Positions 1 to 9,033 of a DNA stretch of 64,000 nt are shown in pieces. Every line of letters starts with the position of its first letter. The first letter of the stretch is position 1. The DNA is from Lithodes maja. Lineage: Eukaryota; Arthropoda; Malacostraca; Decapoda; Lithodidae. The stretch is taken from positions 62,001-126,000 of the forward strand of contig JBAKBP010004404.1 in the NCBI GenBank assembly GCA_037953745.1, written 5' to 3'. The translations under genes were made by a program, and so were the position numbers. The notes beneath the pieces were generated by a model. That model worked only from the letters and a program-made list of their open reading frames with translations. It was not told where the DNA came from and did no database searches.

Positions 1-3
1 ATC

Positions 4-2208
4 ATGGTACGTCCATCCAACCCCACTACCCCGGACCAGGCTAAGGCGCACCCTGTCCCCGTCCCACGCGATCTCACGGACTCTCCACCTGACCTTTCTC
101 AACTCTCTGGGGCTTCCGCCCTAGACGCATCCGTACCTACTCGTACCGTACCAGCTCAAACCTCTGACTCTCTCCTCATTGTCCGCTCTCCGGCGCCTTC
201 CTCGGCTTCGACTTTGGTAGACGTGGAGTGTGTCACCTCTCTTTCCGATTCTTCATTAGTTCAGCCTGCTCTTTCTTCTACAGCTTCCTCTTCCATATCC
301 CTCCCCGCTCCGCCGGTTCTGCCCTCTTCTCTTCCGTCGTTTGCTATCCCTTCTACTGCATCTGCCGCTCTTCCTTCCTCCATTGCTTCCTCATCTCACA
401 TCGTCACTTTCGAACCATATTCTCCTTCTTTTTCTTCTTCTTCAGTTCCTTCGCCTTCGGTTCCATCTACTTCAGTTTCTTCTTCTGCTCGCCCTCGTTC
501 TTCTATTCTTCCTCTCTCCGATCTCTTTGCCCCTGCCGATTTTGTTAAATTCTTTTCTATCCCCGCCTCAGCCCCTCTTGCCGGAGATGACCTTCTGTTC
601 CACCTCAGTCTCCTTCAGAGGGTGGGCAAGGATGTCACTTTCCACTCTCGTCATGATCATTCCCGTCTAGTTACAGTGCAAAACGAGAGTCAGGCTGCTG
701 CTATGGCAGCCTTTGCAGATCCCAACGGTACTCCCATCCCTGCTTTTAAAGACCAAAGAATGAACTCGTGCACAGGTACTGTCCTGATCCCTTCTTATAT
801 CCAACTCGGTGATCGGGACTTCAAAGATTGTGCCGACCTTATTGGGAAGGCCGTTGTTGCTCAAGACCATGTTGTAATTAATATTGTCTGTTACACCATC
901 CAACCTCGCCACAATCGCCGCTATCCCTCTAATATCGCTAAAATAACGTTCGACGGTAATATTCTCCCTTCTCACGTTATTGTCGGTGGTACTCGCGTCG
1001 ACGTCTTAGAATCCCTTCCCCGCCCTCAGCAGTGCAGGGGTTGCTGGCGTTTTGGCCATCCCGTGAAGTACTGTCGCTCTCTCAACCCCGACTATCCTAC
1101 TTGCCCGTACTGTGCGCAACCTGGCCATACTGCTGATGAATGCCCGTCTACGACCCCCTGCTGCCTCAACTGTAAAGCCTCCCATCCTGCCTATTCCCAT
1201 GATTGCCCCGTTTACAAATTTGAATCTGAAGTTACAATTCTTAAAGCAAAACAAGGCCTTACTCACTCTGCTGCCCGTAAGGAAGCTCTTCGCCTGGGCT
1301 TCTCACCTCGTCCGATTTCTGCACTTCTTTCTCACCCTCCCGTCTCTTCTTCCACTCCCTCCGTTCCGCTTCCCTTGTCCTCGTCCTCCTCTTCCTCTAC
1401 TTCCTCTGTTCCGCTCTCTGTCCCTTCTTCCCTTACTTCTACGTCTTCGGTTTCTTCTGTCTCCACTCCTCCTATTACTGTCTCTTCGTCTTCTATCCCT
1501 TTGTCTAACTCTTTCTCTGTGCTTGACTCTTCTACTCCTACTTCCGTTTCCTCTCCTTCCACTTCCTCTCCTCGCCTCTCTTCTGGTTTGGCTCAACGCC
1601 CCACCCGCCAGCGGTCCCATCCCAAGCCTTCCTCTCGTTCTCCTCCTCCCTCGTCACGTGGTTCCCTTTCCTTCCGGTCTCCTGTCTCTACCAAACGGAT
1701 TTCCAAAATTCCTTCCCGTACCTCCCGTTCTCCCTCTCCCCACTCCTCTTCTAAACGCAGGGACTTCCACCGTACTGTCCGGAGTCCGAGTCCCGGTGAG
1801 AAGAAGAAAAAGAGGTTGCCTCCTTCCTCCACCCCTCCTTCCTCCTCCTCTCTATCTCTTTCTTCTTCTTCCTGCCTTCGCCCTCCCTCTGTCTTAAACA
1901 TGTCCTTTGAGTCCATTCCCAAGATTCGAGCCTTTCTCGATTCTTCTCGTCCCCCGCCTCTTACCGTTTCAGCTGACATTCATCCCGTCCCCTCTACACT
2001 GCCCCTTACCCCTCAACCGCCTCCTCCTTCCCCTGTCCCCCCCTCTTCCGTCTCTACCCCTTCCCAACCTTCTTCTCTTCCTTCTGTCTCTCTTTCGTCC
2101 TCTCACTCTGGCCCTCCTCTTTCTTCTTCTCTTTCGCTGTCAAGCCTCCCTATGCCCCCCGGTTTTCGGTCCTCCCCTCTGCCTCCTTCTCTTCTGTCTC
2201 CCCGTTAA
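4..2208 (+). CDS. ORF1 (gag-like, CCHC zinc knuckles) of I/Nimb-like copy 1, 734 aa
   Basis: ORF1 proteins of this class bind the element RNA and form the retrotransposition RNP. Three cysteine/histidine knuckles are visible: C344-x2-C347-x4-H352-x4-C357, C367-x2-C370-x4-H375-x4-C380, and a looser one at C387, C390, H394 or H399, C401. They follow a conserved block at about residues 180-340 that ends in PRPQQCRGCWRFGH and is probably a folded RNA-binding region. The N-terminal 180 and C-terminal 300 residues are extremely rich in Ser, Pro and Thr, with basic patches near 540-600 (such as GEKKKKR), and are probably disordered. The start ATG at 4 is matched by the ATG at 27781 in copy 2, where the upstream sequence is visible. 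The coding strand is strongly C/T-rich, so long antisense ORFs here are shadows. Confidence 0.9.
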   Translation: MVRPSNPTTPDQAKAHPVPVPRDLTDSPPDLSQLSGASALDASVPTRTVPAQTSDSLLIVRSPAPSSASTLVDVECVTSLSDSSLVQPALSSTASSSISLPAPPVLPSSLPSFAIPSTASAALPSSIASSSHIVTFEPYSPSFSSSSVPSPSVPSTSVSSSARPRSSILPLSDLFAPADFVKFFSIPASAPLAGDDLLFHLSLLQRVGKDVTFHSRHDHSRLVTVQNESQAAAMAAFADPNGTPIPAFKDQRMNSCTGTVLIPSYIQLGDRDFKDCADLIGKAVVAQDHVVINIVCYTIQPRHNRRYPSNIAKITFDGNILPSHVIVGGTRVDVLESLPRPQQCRGCWRFGHPVKYCRSLNPDYPTCPYCAQPGHTADECPSTTPCCLNCKASHPAYSHDCPVYKFESEVTILKAKQGLTHSAARKEALRLGFSPRPISALLSHPPVSSSTPSVPLPLSSSSSSSTSSVPLSVPSSLTSTSSVSSVSTPPITVSSSSIPLSNSFSVLDSSTPTSVSSPSTSSPRLSSGLAQRPTRQRSHPKPSSRSPPPSSRGSLSFRSPVSTKRISKIPSRTSRSPSPHSSSKRRDFHRTVRSPSPGEKKKKRLPPSSTPPSSSSLSLSSSSCLRPPSVLNMSFESIPKIRAFLDSSRPPPLTVSADIHPVPSTLPLTPQPPPPSPVPPSSVSTPSQPSSLPSVSLSSSHSGPPLSSSLSLSSLPMPPGFRSSPLPPSLLSPR

Positions 2209-2594
2209 CCCATCCACCTCTTCATTGTTGTACATAAGTGTGTGTTTTTCCCTTTATCATTATTTGTATTTATCTGTCTCCCCGTTCGCCCATCCGTCTT
2301 TTCATTGTTGTGCATAGGTGTGTATTCTTCCCTTTCTTTTTTTGTTGGCTTTTGCCTCCTTTTAATTCTCCACGTTATCCTCATTCACCTTTTCTTAGTT
2401 GTACATAAGTGTGTGTGTTTTACCTTTATTGTTCTTTGTGTATATTTCTTTCCTTCTCTGTGTGTCCTTCCTCTTTTTTCTGTGCGTTCTTATTTTCGGT
2501 GGCTTTTGCCTCCTTTTCTGGTTTTCTTTTGTCTGTTTTCGTTGTTTTTTCGTCCTTTGTCTTCTCTTAGTTTCTTTTTTCTTTTTCTTTAATT
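2209..2594 (+). repeat. Inter-ORF spacer with three imperfect repeats
   Basis: The 386-bp spacer between ORF1 and ORF2 is pyrimidine-rich. It contains three diverged repeats of a motif like TTGTACATAAGTGTGTGTTT followed by T/C-rich DNA, starting near 2226, 2304 and 2398. It lacks any long ORF of its own. The same arrangement is kept in copy 2 (29995-30379). It may help expression of ORF2 from a bicistronic RNA, but nothing in the sequence proves this. Confidence 0.7.
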
Positions 2595-5500
2595 ATGTCC
2601 ATTTTGCAGTGGAATCTTCGTAGTCTTAATGCTCAAAGGATTGACTTACGTTTTCTTCTTTCTCTTCACTCCCCTAAGGTCGTTTGTCTTCAGGAGACTC
2701 GTCTTTTCTCTCCTCCTGTTCCCTTTCCTCATTACTCTTTTTATAGTTCTCCCCACTCTCTCTATGATACTTGTCTTCTTATTCATCGTTCTGTCCCTTT
2801 TGAGGAGCTGTCCTTTTCTACTCATTTCCCTTGCACCTTTGCTAGAGTCTATCTTGACCGCTGGTTCACAGTGGTTTCTGTGTATTTGTCGCCTTCTCTT
2901 CCCATCGATTTTACCGAATTCTCCGGGATTTTATCAAAGTTGCCCACTCCATTCTTAGTCCTTGGTGATTTTAATGGTCGGCACACCTTGTGGGGTGACA
3001 ATGTTATTTCACCCCGGGGTCGTCGGCTTGAACCTTTTCTCTCGGCCCGTAATCTTTTTATCCTTAATTCTGGTGCTCCTACTCATTTTGATGCTCGGAC
3101 TCGTACGTTTTCCTGTATCGATCTTTCCCTGTGTTCCCCTTCCGTTTCCCTTGATTTTCATTGGTCAGTTCTCGAGAATTCTCACAATTCCGACCATTTT
3201 CCTATTCTCCTTTCTCTGACTACCTACTCTCCTACTCCTAACTCCCCTCGTTGGTGCTTCCAGCGGGCGGACTGGTCTTCTTTCGCTTCCCTTACTGTTC
3301 CTTCTTTGCTTCCTCCTCCTTTCTCATCGGTCCGTGTCATGCTCTCGTTTTTTCTGGATCTGGTTTTCGGTGCTGCTTTGACGTCCATTCCCCGGACGTC
3401 TCGCCCTTTCTCGTCTAAATGCGTCCCTTGGTGGTCTCCTGAGTGTTCCAGGGCCCTCCGGGTTAAACGGGCGGCTTGGAAGAGTTTTCGCCGTAAGCGT
3501 CTCACCCCTGCTTCTCAGGAGTCATTTTTTCTCTTTCGCCGTGCGTCTGCTCTTTTCCGTCGTACTACCAAAGCCGCTAAACGCCGGAGTTGGGAGTCCT
3601 ATGTTTCTTCTCTTACGTCTCGCACTCCTGTCGCTTCGGTTTGGAAACGTATTCGTAAGATCTCTGGTAAACATCTTCCCTTCCGTGCTCCAGTCCTCCG
3701 CATTGATGGTGTTTCTGTGGCAGACTCCGAAACAATTGCTAATCGATTGGGCTCGTACTTTAGCTCAGTTAGCAGTGGTTCTCACCTCTCTGCTGAGTTT
3801 CACTCGCTTAAAGTCGTTGCGGAAAGTACTCCAATTGCTTTTAGTCTTTCCTCTGACGAATCCTATAATGCTCCTTTTTCCTCATCTGAGTTACGCACCG
3901 CTCTCCGTGCCTGTAAGAACACTTCTGAGGGTCCTGATGGTATCCATTATCTCATGCTCAAACATCTTTCCTCGCAAGCTCTGGTCTTCTTGTTAGCTCT
4001 CTATAACAAGATTTGGTCTTCTGGTGTTTTCCCTCCCTCTTGGAGTACTGCCCTGACCATACCTTTTCTTAAACCTGGCAAGTCTGGGTTCTCCCCACAG
4101 GACTATCGCCCTATTGTCCTTACGAGTTGCCTGTGTAAACTCTTTGAACGTATGATTAACGCTCGTCTCATGTGGATTCTTGAGTCGCGCCATTTGTTGT
4201 CTTCTTCCCAGTTCGGGTTCAGACGTGCTCGTAGTACGCTTGACCCCCTCATTCGCTTGGAATCTTATATCAGGACAGCTTTTGCTCGTCGTCAAACTGT
4301 CATTGCTGTTTTTTTCGATCTCGAAAAAGCCTATGATTCTACCTGGAAGTACCACATTTTGCGTCAGCTCCGTTCTTGTGGCATTTACGGTAATCTAGGA
4401 GTCTTTATTCAGAATTTTCTTTCTTCTCGGTCCTTTCGTGTCAGAGTCGCTTCCCACTTATCTCGTCTTTACCCTCAGTTGGAAGGTGTCCCTCAGGGTT
4501 GTGTCCTGAGTACCGTCCTTTTTCTCATTGCTATCAACGGTATCGTGTCTTCTCTTCCTGTCGGGGTTCGGTCTTCCTTGTATGTCGACGACTTTGCGAT
4601 TTACGCAGCCGACTCAGATATTGCTGCTTTACGTCTTCTTATCCAATCCGCTATTCTGGCTGTTTCTTCATGGGCAACCCGCCACGGGTTCCGTTTTTCC
4701 ACCTCCAAATCCTGCGCGATGTCCTTTACTCGTTGCCATTCTATTCCTCATCCTCCTCTTACTCTTTATGGTACTGCCCTCCCTTATCGTTCCTCTACTA
4801 CTTTTTTGGGTCTTACTTTTGATTCTCGTCTTAATTGGTCCGCTCATGTTTCTTCTCTCAAGGTTGCTGCCTTACTCCGCCTCCGCCTTCTTCAGTCCTT
4901 GTCCCACCTCACTTGGGGTGCTGATCGAGCGCTTCTTCTTCGGCTTCATACGGTTCTTGTCCTCTCTAAGTTGGATTATGGCTGTCAAGTTTACTCTTCA
5001 GCCTCTGATTCTGTTCTCCATGCTCTTGATTCTGTTCATCACTCTGGTCTTCGTCTTGCCCTTGGTGCTTTTCGTTCCTCTCCTGTTGAAAGCCTCTATG
5101 CTGAGTCTGGTTTCCCTTCTCTTTATCGCCGTCGGGCTCTCCTGTCCCTTCGTTCTTACGCTCGCCTTCAACAATTCCCATCTTCATATCTTTCCCTTCC
5201 CCCTTCGGTCGTTGCTACTTTTTCGTCTCACCCCCGTCTTGGTTCTCCGTTTTCTGTCCGCATGCTCTCGCTGCTCGCATCGTGCTCTTTCCCTGTTTCT
5301 AACGTCCTCCCTTTCCGCTTTTGCTCTTTTCCCCCCTGGCTTTTCCCTCGTCCTTCGGTTTGCCCTTCCATCCTCCCTTGTTCCAAGTCCTCTACTTCTC
5401 CCCTCGTTCTTCGGTCTCGTTTCTTAGATCACCTCTCTCTTCACGCTACAACCACTCCTGTGTTTACTGATGGCTCCAAGACGTCGGTAGGCGTGGGGTT

Positions 5501-6287
5501 TGCCGTCCTTTTTCCCACTTGCTCGTATCAATATTCTTTACCTCCCGTTGCCAGTATATTAACTGCTGAACTTTATGCTATTTTTATTGCCCTCCGTTTT
5601 ATGTGTTCCTTCCCCTCCTCGTCCTTTACTTTGTTCTCTGATTCTCTCAGTGCTCTACTTATCTTACAGTCCTCCCCTGCTCTACACCCTTTAGTTCTTT
5701 CCATTCAGGAATGGCTTTTCCGCCTTTCCGTCCGCAATAAGCTTGTACGTTTTTGCTGGGTTCCCAGTCACGTTGGCGTTTGCGGTAATGAGCGGGTTGA
5801 TTGCCTTGCTCGTTCTGCTGCCGTGCGGGGTACCCGCTCCTCACTTGCTGTCCCGGCCTCTGATTTCTTCCCTGCCTTGTCCAGGTTTCTTTGGTCGAGG
5901 TGGCAGCCTCAGTGGTCCACTATCTCCGTTAATAAACTTCGTTCTGTCAAACCGTCCGTTTCTGGGTGGTCTGATCCCTCCCACCGTAATCGCCGATGGG
6001 AGACGGCTTTGGCCCGTCTCCGCATTGGCCACACCAGACTTACCCATTCGTTTTTAATGTCCCGTTCTCCTCCGACTCTTTGCTCGCGCTGTACCGTTCA
6101 GCTTTCTGTCTCCCATCTTTTCCTCGATTGCCCCTTATTTTCCGTTGCCCGCACGCGTTTCTTCCCTTTTCTGGCTTTCCTCCGCCGGCCGCCATGTCTT
6201 GCAGATTTTCTTTCTGAATCTCCCTCGTTTTCTATCTCCCGTCTTATGTCCTTCCTTCGTCATGTTCGAGTTCTCGATGATATTTAG
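2595..6287 (+). CDS. ORF2 polyprotein (endonuclease, RT, RNase H) of I/Nimb-like copy 1, 1230 aa
   Basis: ORF2 nicks target DNA and reverse-transcribes the element RNA from the nick. Domains in order: an APE/EEP endonuclease starting at ILQWNLRSLN, with Q33-E34-T, LGDFN (123-127) and SDH (199-201); the RT with FLKPGKSGFSPQDYRPI, FFDLEKAYDSTW, GVPQGCVLS and the catalytic YVDD (663-666); RNase H from about 950, with FTDGSK (D959), TAELYAI, SDSLSAL and WVPSHVG (W1055, H1059) followed by NERVD; and a terminal finger C1163-x2-C1166-x7-H1174-x4-C1179. All recognisable catalytic residues are present and there is no internal stop. The start is the first ATG, just before the conserved endonuclease strand. 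It differs from the copy 2 protein at about 17 residues by eye. RNase H separates it from the other LINEs in the window. Confidence 0.95.
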   Translation: MSILQWNLRSLNAQRIDLRFLLSLHSPKVVCLQETRLFSPPVPFPHYSFYSSPHSLYDTCLLIHRSVPFEELSFSTHFPCTFARVYLDRWFTVVSVYLSPSLPIDFTEFSGILSKLPTPFLVLGDFNGRHTLWGDNVISPRGRRLEPFLSARNLFILNSGAPTHFDARTRTFSCIDLSLCSPSVSLDFHWSVLENSHNSDHFPILLSLTTYSPTPNSPRWCFQRADWSSFASLTVPSLLPPPFSSVRVMLSFFLDLVFGAALTSIPRTSRPFSSKCVPWWSPECSRALRVKRAAWKSFRRKRLTPASQESFFLFRRASALFRRTTKAAKRRSWESYVSSLTSRTPVASVWKRIRKISGKHLPFRAPVLRIDGVSVADSETIANRLGSYFSSVSSGSHLSAEFHSLKVVAESTPIAFSLSSDESYNAPFSSSELRTALRACKNTSEGPDGIHYLMLKHLSSQALVFLLALYNKIWSSGVFPPSWSTALTIPFLKPGKSGFSPQDYRPIVLTSCLCKLFERMINARLMWILESRHLLSSSQFGFRRARSTLDPLIRLESYIRTAFARRQTVIAVFFDLEKAYDSTWKYHILRQLRSCGIYGNLGVFIQNFLSSRSFRVRVASHLSRLYPQLEGVPQGCVLSTVLFLIAINGIVSSLPVGVRSSLYVDDFAIYAADSDIAALRLLIQSAILAVSSWATRHGFRFSTSKSCAMSFTRCHSIPHPPLTLYGTALPYRSSTTFLGLTFDSRLNWSAHVSSLKVAALLRLRLLQSLSHLTWGADRALLLRLHTVLVLSKLDYGCQVYSSASDSVLHALDSVHHSGLRLALGAFRSSPVESLYAESGFPSLYRRRALLSLRSYARLQQFPSSYLSLPPSVVATFSSHPRLGSPFSVRMLSLLASCSFPVSNVLPFRFCSFPPWLFPRPSVCPSILPCSKSSTSPLVLRSRFLDHLSLHATTTPVFTDGSKTSVGVGFAVLFPTCSYQYSLPPVASILTAELYAIFIALRFMCSFPSSSFTLFSDSLSALLILQSSPALHPLVLSIQEWLFRLSVRNKLVRFCWVPSHVGVCGNERVDCLARSAAVRGTRSSLAVPASDFFPALSRFLWSRWQPQWSTISVNKLRSVKPSVSGWSDPSHRNRRWETALARLRIGHTRLTHSFLMSRSPPTLCSRCTVQLSVSHLFLDCPLFSVARTRFFPFLAFLRRPPCLADFLSESPSFSISRLMSFLRHVRVLDDI

Positions 6288-6741
6288 TTAACTTCCTTCC
6301 CGTCTTTACCTATTTCGTGCCATATGGCCTTTGTCGCCTGGTGCGTTGACTTCATTAATGTAATGTAATGTAATGTTGGAAAGCTGTATGGCAGGGAGGA
6401 TAATGAAGGGCACAGAAAGTGCAATAGGAGACTAGCAGTGCAGTTTTAGGAGGGGAAATTGGTGTGTGGATGAGATTTTTGCAGTAAGACAGCTATGCAA
6501 GAAGTATATAGAGAAGCATAAGGAGATATTTTGGGCTTTTATGGATTTGAAAAAAGCGTATGATCGTGTGGATTTAGAAGCGATGTGGAAGGTGCTAAGG
6601 ATTTATGAAATTGGAGGCAATTTGGTAAGAGTAGTCAAGAGTTTTTATGAAGAGAGCAGAGCGTGTGTGAGTAGGAAATGGATTGAGGTAAATGTAGGTC
6701 TGCAACAGGGTTGTGTAATGTCACCGTGGTTGTTTAATGTA

Positions 6742-7504
6742 CAGTCAGCCCCCCCAATACGCGAGAATAGGGGCGACAGGAGGCATCGCGTATTGGGAAT
6801 CCGCGTATTGTGGACCTAACTTTAAATAGGAATAATTAGATATGGGTGACATCTCTCAATTATGGCCTATTTTCAAAAATTTTGGCCTTATTTTCGACAT
6901 TTTTGGCTCTACAGTACAGTCTATATCTTATATATAATAAGAACAATGAATAAAAATATGAAACCTTACCTTAAAATTAGTAGAAGATAGGCTAGGACTA
7001 GGACTAGGACCGTAGGACTTCACGATTTTCTCCAACTTCTCCCTCCCTGACCAAATCGTACGAACAGTTTACTCTGACAACCCTATTGCACAGTTTCCTT
7101 CTCCTTTTTTCTTGCTATCCAACACTTCCACCTTCATTTTGTGTGTTAATCTTCTTATATTGGCGTGGCATGGCGAAAAAAGTGGCAGGCACTACAAACG
7201 TTTGGTCACTCCGCACGGCTATGACGCTTGAGCGGGACTGTGGGAGGGAGGGTAAGCGGGAGGGAAGGCAGGCGTATGCCCGTCTTCTTCTTTTTTCAGA
7301 GCTACTCCTGGGCCTCGCGAAACGTAGACGTGCTCTACGTTTCAAGCGGGAATAGCGGATTTGGCCCCTTCTTAGCTCTCGATTCGTGTATTGTGGTACC
7401 ACCTCGCGTAATTAATGTTTAATTAATTAATGTTATTTTCGAGGGGTCACTCGTGTATTAGGGTTTTCGCGAATTGTGGAATCGCGTATTGGGGGGGCTG
7501 ACTG
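6742..7504. mobile_element. Non-autonomous TA-flanked DNA transposon (pogo/Tigger-like TIRs) inside the RTE-like RT
   Basis: The ends are inverted repeats: CAGTCAGCCCCCCCAATACG at the left and its near-perfect reverse complement at the right, flanked by TA (6740-6741 and 7505-7506). A CAGT start, TA duplication and a tract of C's resemble pogo/Tigger-type Tc1/mariner elements. The 763-bp interior has no transposase. It interrupts the RT between WLFNV and the YMDG-like block. A few extra bases at the right junction make the exact edge uncertain by about 5 bp. Confidence 0.85.
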
Positions 7505-8055
7505 TACTGTATATATGGATGGTGTGGTGAGGGAGATGAAAATGAAAAGTATGAGTATAGATTGGGAGTTGCACCAGTTGCTGTTTGCTGATAGCACAGC
7601 GTTGGTGGTGGATTCTGAGGAGAAACTGCAGCGAGTAGTCAAAGACTTTGGTGTGGTGTACAGATATGGGAGGAGGAAGCTGAAGGTGAACATCAATAAA
7701 AGTAAAGTGATAGTGTGTAATAGAGTTGCTCGTAGGGTGAATCTAGATATGCGACTGGATGGGGAAATACTGGAGTGTTTTAAATGTCTAGGAGGCGTGA
7801 TAAGCAGGGACACAGTTCTAGAAATGGACGTAAAACAGAGTAATATATGTGAAGGAAGGAAAGTTTTCAGAGCAATGGGAAGTACTGTATGTGGAAGGTG
7901 AGAAATCTCGTAATGAAAGATAAAAGTGCAATGTATCCAGGGATAGTTGTACCAACAGTGTTGTTTGGGGCTGAGACATGGGCTCTGAAGGCTCAAGAGA
8001 GAAGGAAACTGGATGTGATAGAGATGAACTGCTTGAGGAGTACTGTATATGACTT

Positions 8056-8162
8056 ATTTATGACTTAAATTGCTTCAAACACCGTGTGTCCAGGCATTTT
8101 AGCTCGAACGTCCCTTGATTTTGGCCCTGTCACTCTTTCAACTCTGGGAGAGGCACTCGCTG
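8056..8162 (+). mobile_element. 3'-end fragment of the CR1/Jockey-like element seen at 35545-36960
   Basis: This stretch matches 36848-36948 almost base for base (ACTTAAATTGCTTCAAAC, then GTGTCCAGGCATTTT, then CTTGATTTTGGCCCTGTC). It encodes the end of the RT ORF (DLNCFKLRVSRHF-like) and the start of the 3' UTR. It sits inside the RTE-like remnant, so it is a 5'-truncated insertion. Confidence 0.75.
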
Positions 8163-8296
8163 CAAGAAATTTTTTTTTAGAGTGACGCATAGAGGAATAT
8201 TGAGGAATGAAGAGGTACATGGGAGAGTGGGACAGCAGGAACCCTTATCGGCCAGAGTGGACGGAAGGGTGCTGTGCTGGTATGGACATGTTGAGT

Positions 8297-8462
8297 TAAA
8301 ATGTAAAACTTGCAAACTAAACAAATATAAAGACAATATAAAGGCAAAATAACTAATCAAAATAGCTATGTGGAACAACGCTTACTAAAATAAAATTTAT
8401 GAAATAAAAGAACACAATCCACCACATAGGGTGTACATTACTACATGATCAAGTTAATCTGT
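8297..8462 (+). mobile_element. MITE-A copy (AAAATGTAAAACTTGCAAAC family)
   Basis: This is a copy of the most frequent short repeat in the window. It starts AAAATGTAAAACTTGCAAAC and includes CTATGTGGAAC.AACGCTTAC and CCACCACATAGGGTGTAC. Here it splits the RTE-like C-terminal region. The copy at 40645-40775 shows that the family has inverted ends. Confidence 0.75.
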
Positions 8463-8819
8463 GAATGGGAGATGAACAGCTTACAAAGAGAGTATATGAG
8501 TCAGATACAAGGAGAGGTAGAGGGATAGGAAGACCTCCGTTGAGATTTCCGCAAAGGAAAAAATGTGACGCTTTGGCTCCTAGTCTGTAGAGAGGTTAAT
8601 CCATGGAAGATACGCCGCCACTTAAGATCTAGAAAATATATAAGTAAAAGAAACAGTCGGAGTAAGCTATGGGTATGGAGTGGCCCTCGAAGCTATATAA
8701 TGAACTTTCAATATGTCCAATGGATGAAAATGAACTCGTCCTATCAGGAACAAAGAGGGTGGAAGAAGATGCCAAGTTACTTTGAACAGAGTATAATATG
8801 AATTATGTTGTGTCCTCAG

Positions 8820-9033
8820 GAGGGTCAACCCCACCACCCGAGCTCATCCAAAACATAGTGTCATCCATCACCAACCAACTGGGGGTGAGACTAGGTGGAG
8901 GTCCCCCTCCTTCCACCTCCACTACCCCTGCCTCCACATCCACCACCTCTGCAGCGGCCTCCTCCGCCAGCAGCAGTGGATCTGGTGTGCAGAATTCAGC
9001 GGCTGGGCGGAACAGTCAGGCGGCAGGCAACAG
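8820..9033 (+). CDS. BAG6: BAG6 exon A (first in window)
   Basis: The acceptor is TTGTGTCCTCAG and the donor CAG-GTACTG. The exon opens with two bases completing a codon and ends two bases into another, which joins in frame to 20547. It encodes PPPELIQNIVSSITNQLGVRL (a short amphipathic segment), then a Pro/Ser/Thr/Ala linker and a Gly/Ser/Gln/Asn-rich tail. An intron of 11.5 kb follows. Confidence 0.8.

Larger units (their letters stand above)
1..6376 (+). mobile_element. Non-LTR retrotransposon, I/Nimb-like, copy 1 (5' end cut by window edge)
   Basis: This is a LINE with two ORFs: a CCHC ORF1 (4-2208) and an ORF2 with endonuclease, reverse transcriptase, RNase H and a terminal CCHC finger (2595-6287). 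It ends in a short 3' UTR and a tail of TAATG repeats (6357-6376). APE-type endonuclease plus RNase H is the architecture of the I superclade (I, Nimb, Ingi, Loa, Tad1), and a short tandem tail suits I-type elements. Both ORFs are open, so the copy is young. Its 5' UTR lies left of the window. It is inserted into an RTE-like element whose RT sequence resumes at 6377. Clade assignment within the superclade is an inference. A nearly identical complete copy lies at 26979-34156. Confidence 0.93.
6377..8560 (+). pseudogene. RTE-like non-LTR retrotransposon remnant (RT to C-terminus), with nested insertions
   Basis: The pieces translate to one RT in order. 6440-6740 gives DEIFAVRQLCKKYIEKH, FMDLKKAYDRVD and GLQQGCVMSPWLFNV. 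7508-7900 gives MDGVVREM, LLFADSTALVVDSEEKLQ (the YADD motif is degenerate, FADS) and KVNINKSKVIV. 7902-8045 gives PTVLFGAETWALKAQERRKL. 8180-8290 and 8468-8550 give GHVE-like and KRVYESDTRRGRGIGRPPLRF blocks. This C-terminal order is typical of RTE-like LINEs common in invertebrates. The element is dead: it has frameshifts and stops, and is split by a TIR transposon (6742-7504), a CR1/Jockey-like fragment (8056-8162) and a MITE (8297-8462). Its 5' part is separated by the I/Nimb-like element and lies off the window to the left. RTE assignment is an inference. Confidence 0.8.

Noticed and set aside
1303..1979. Long antisense reading frames rich in Arg, Glu and Gly
   Set aside because: They mirror the Ser/Pro/Leu codons of the pyrimidine-rich ORF1 on the other strand and have no independent motif.
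4528..5427. A 299-residue leucine-rich reading frame inside ORF2
   Set aside because: It is a frame-shifted shadow of the RT/RNase H region; its apparent membrane character comes from T-rich codons.
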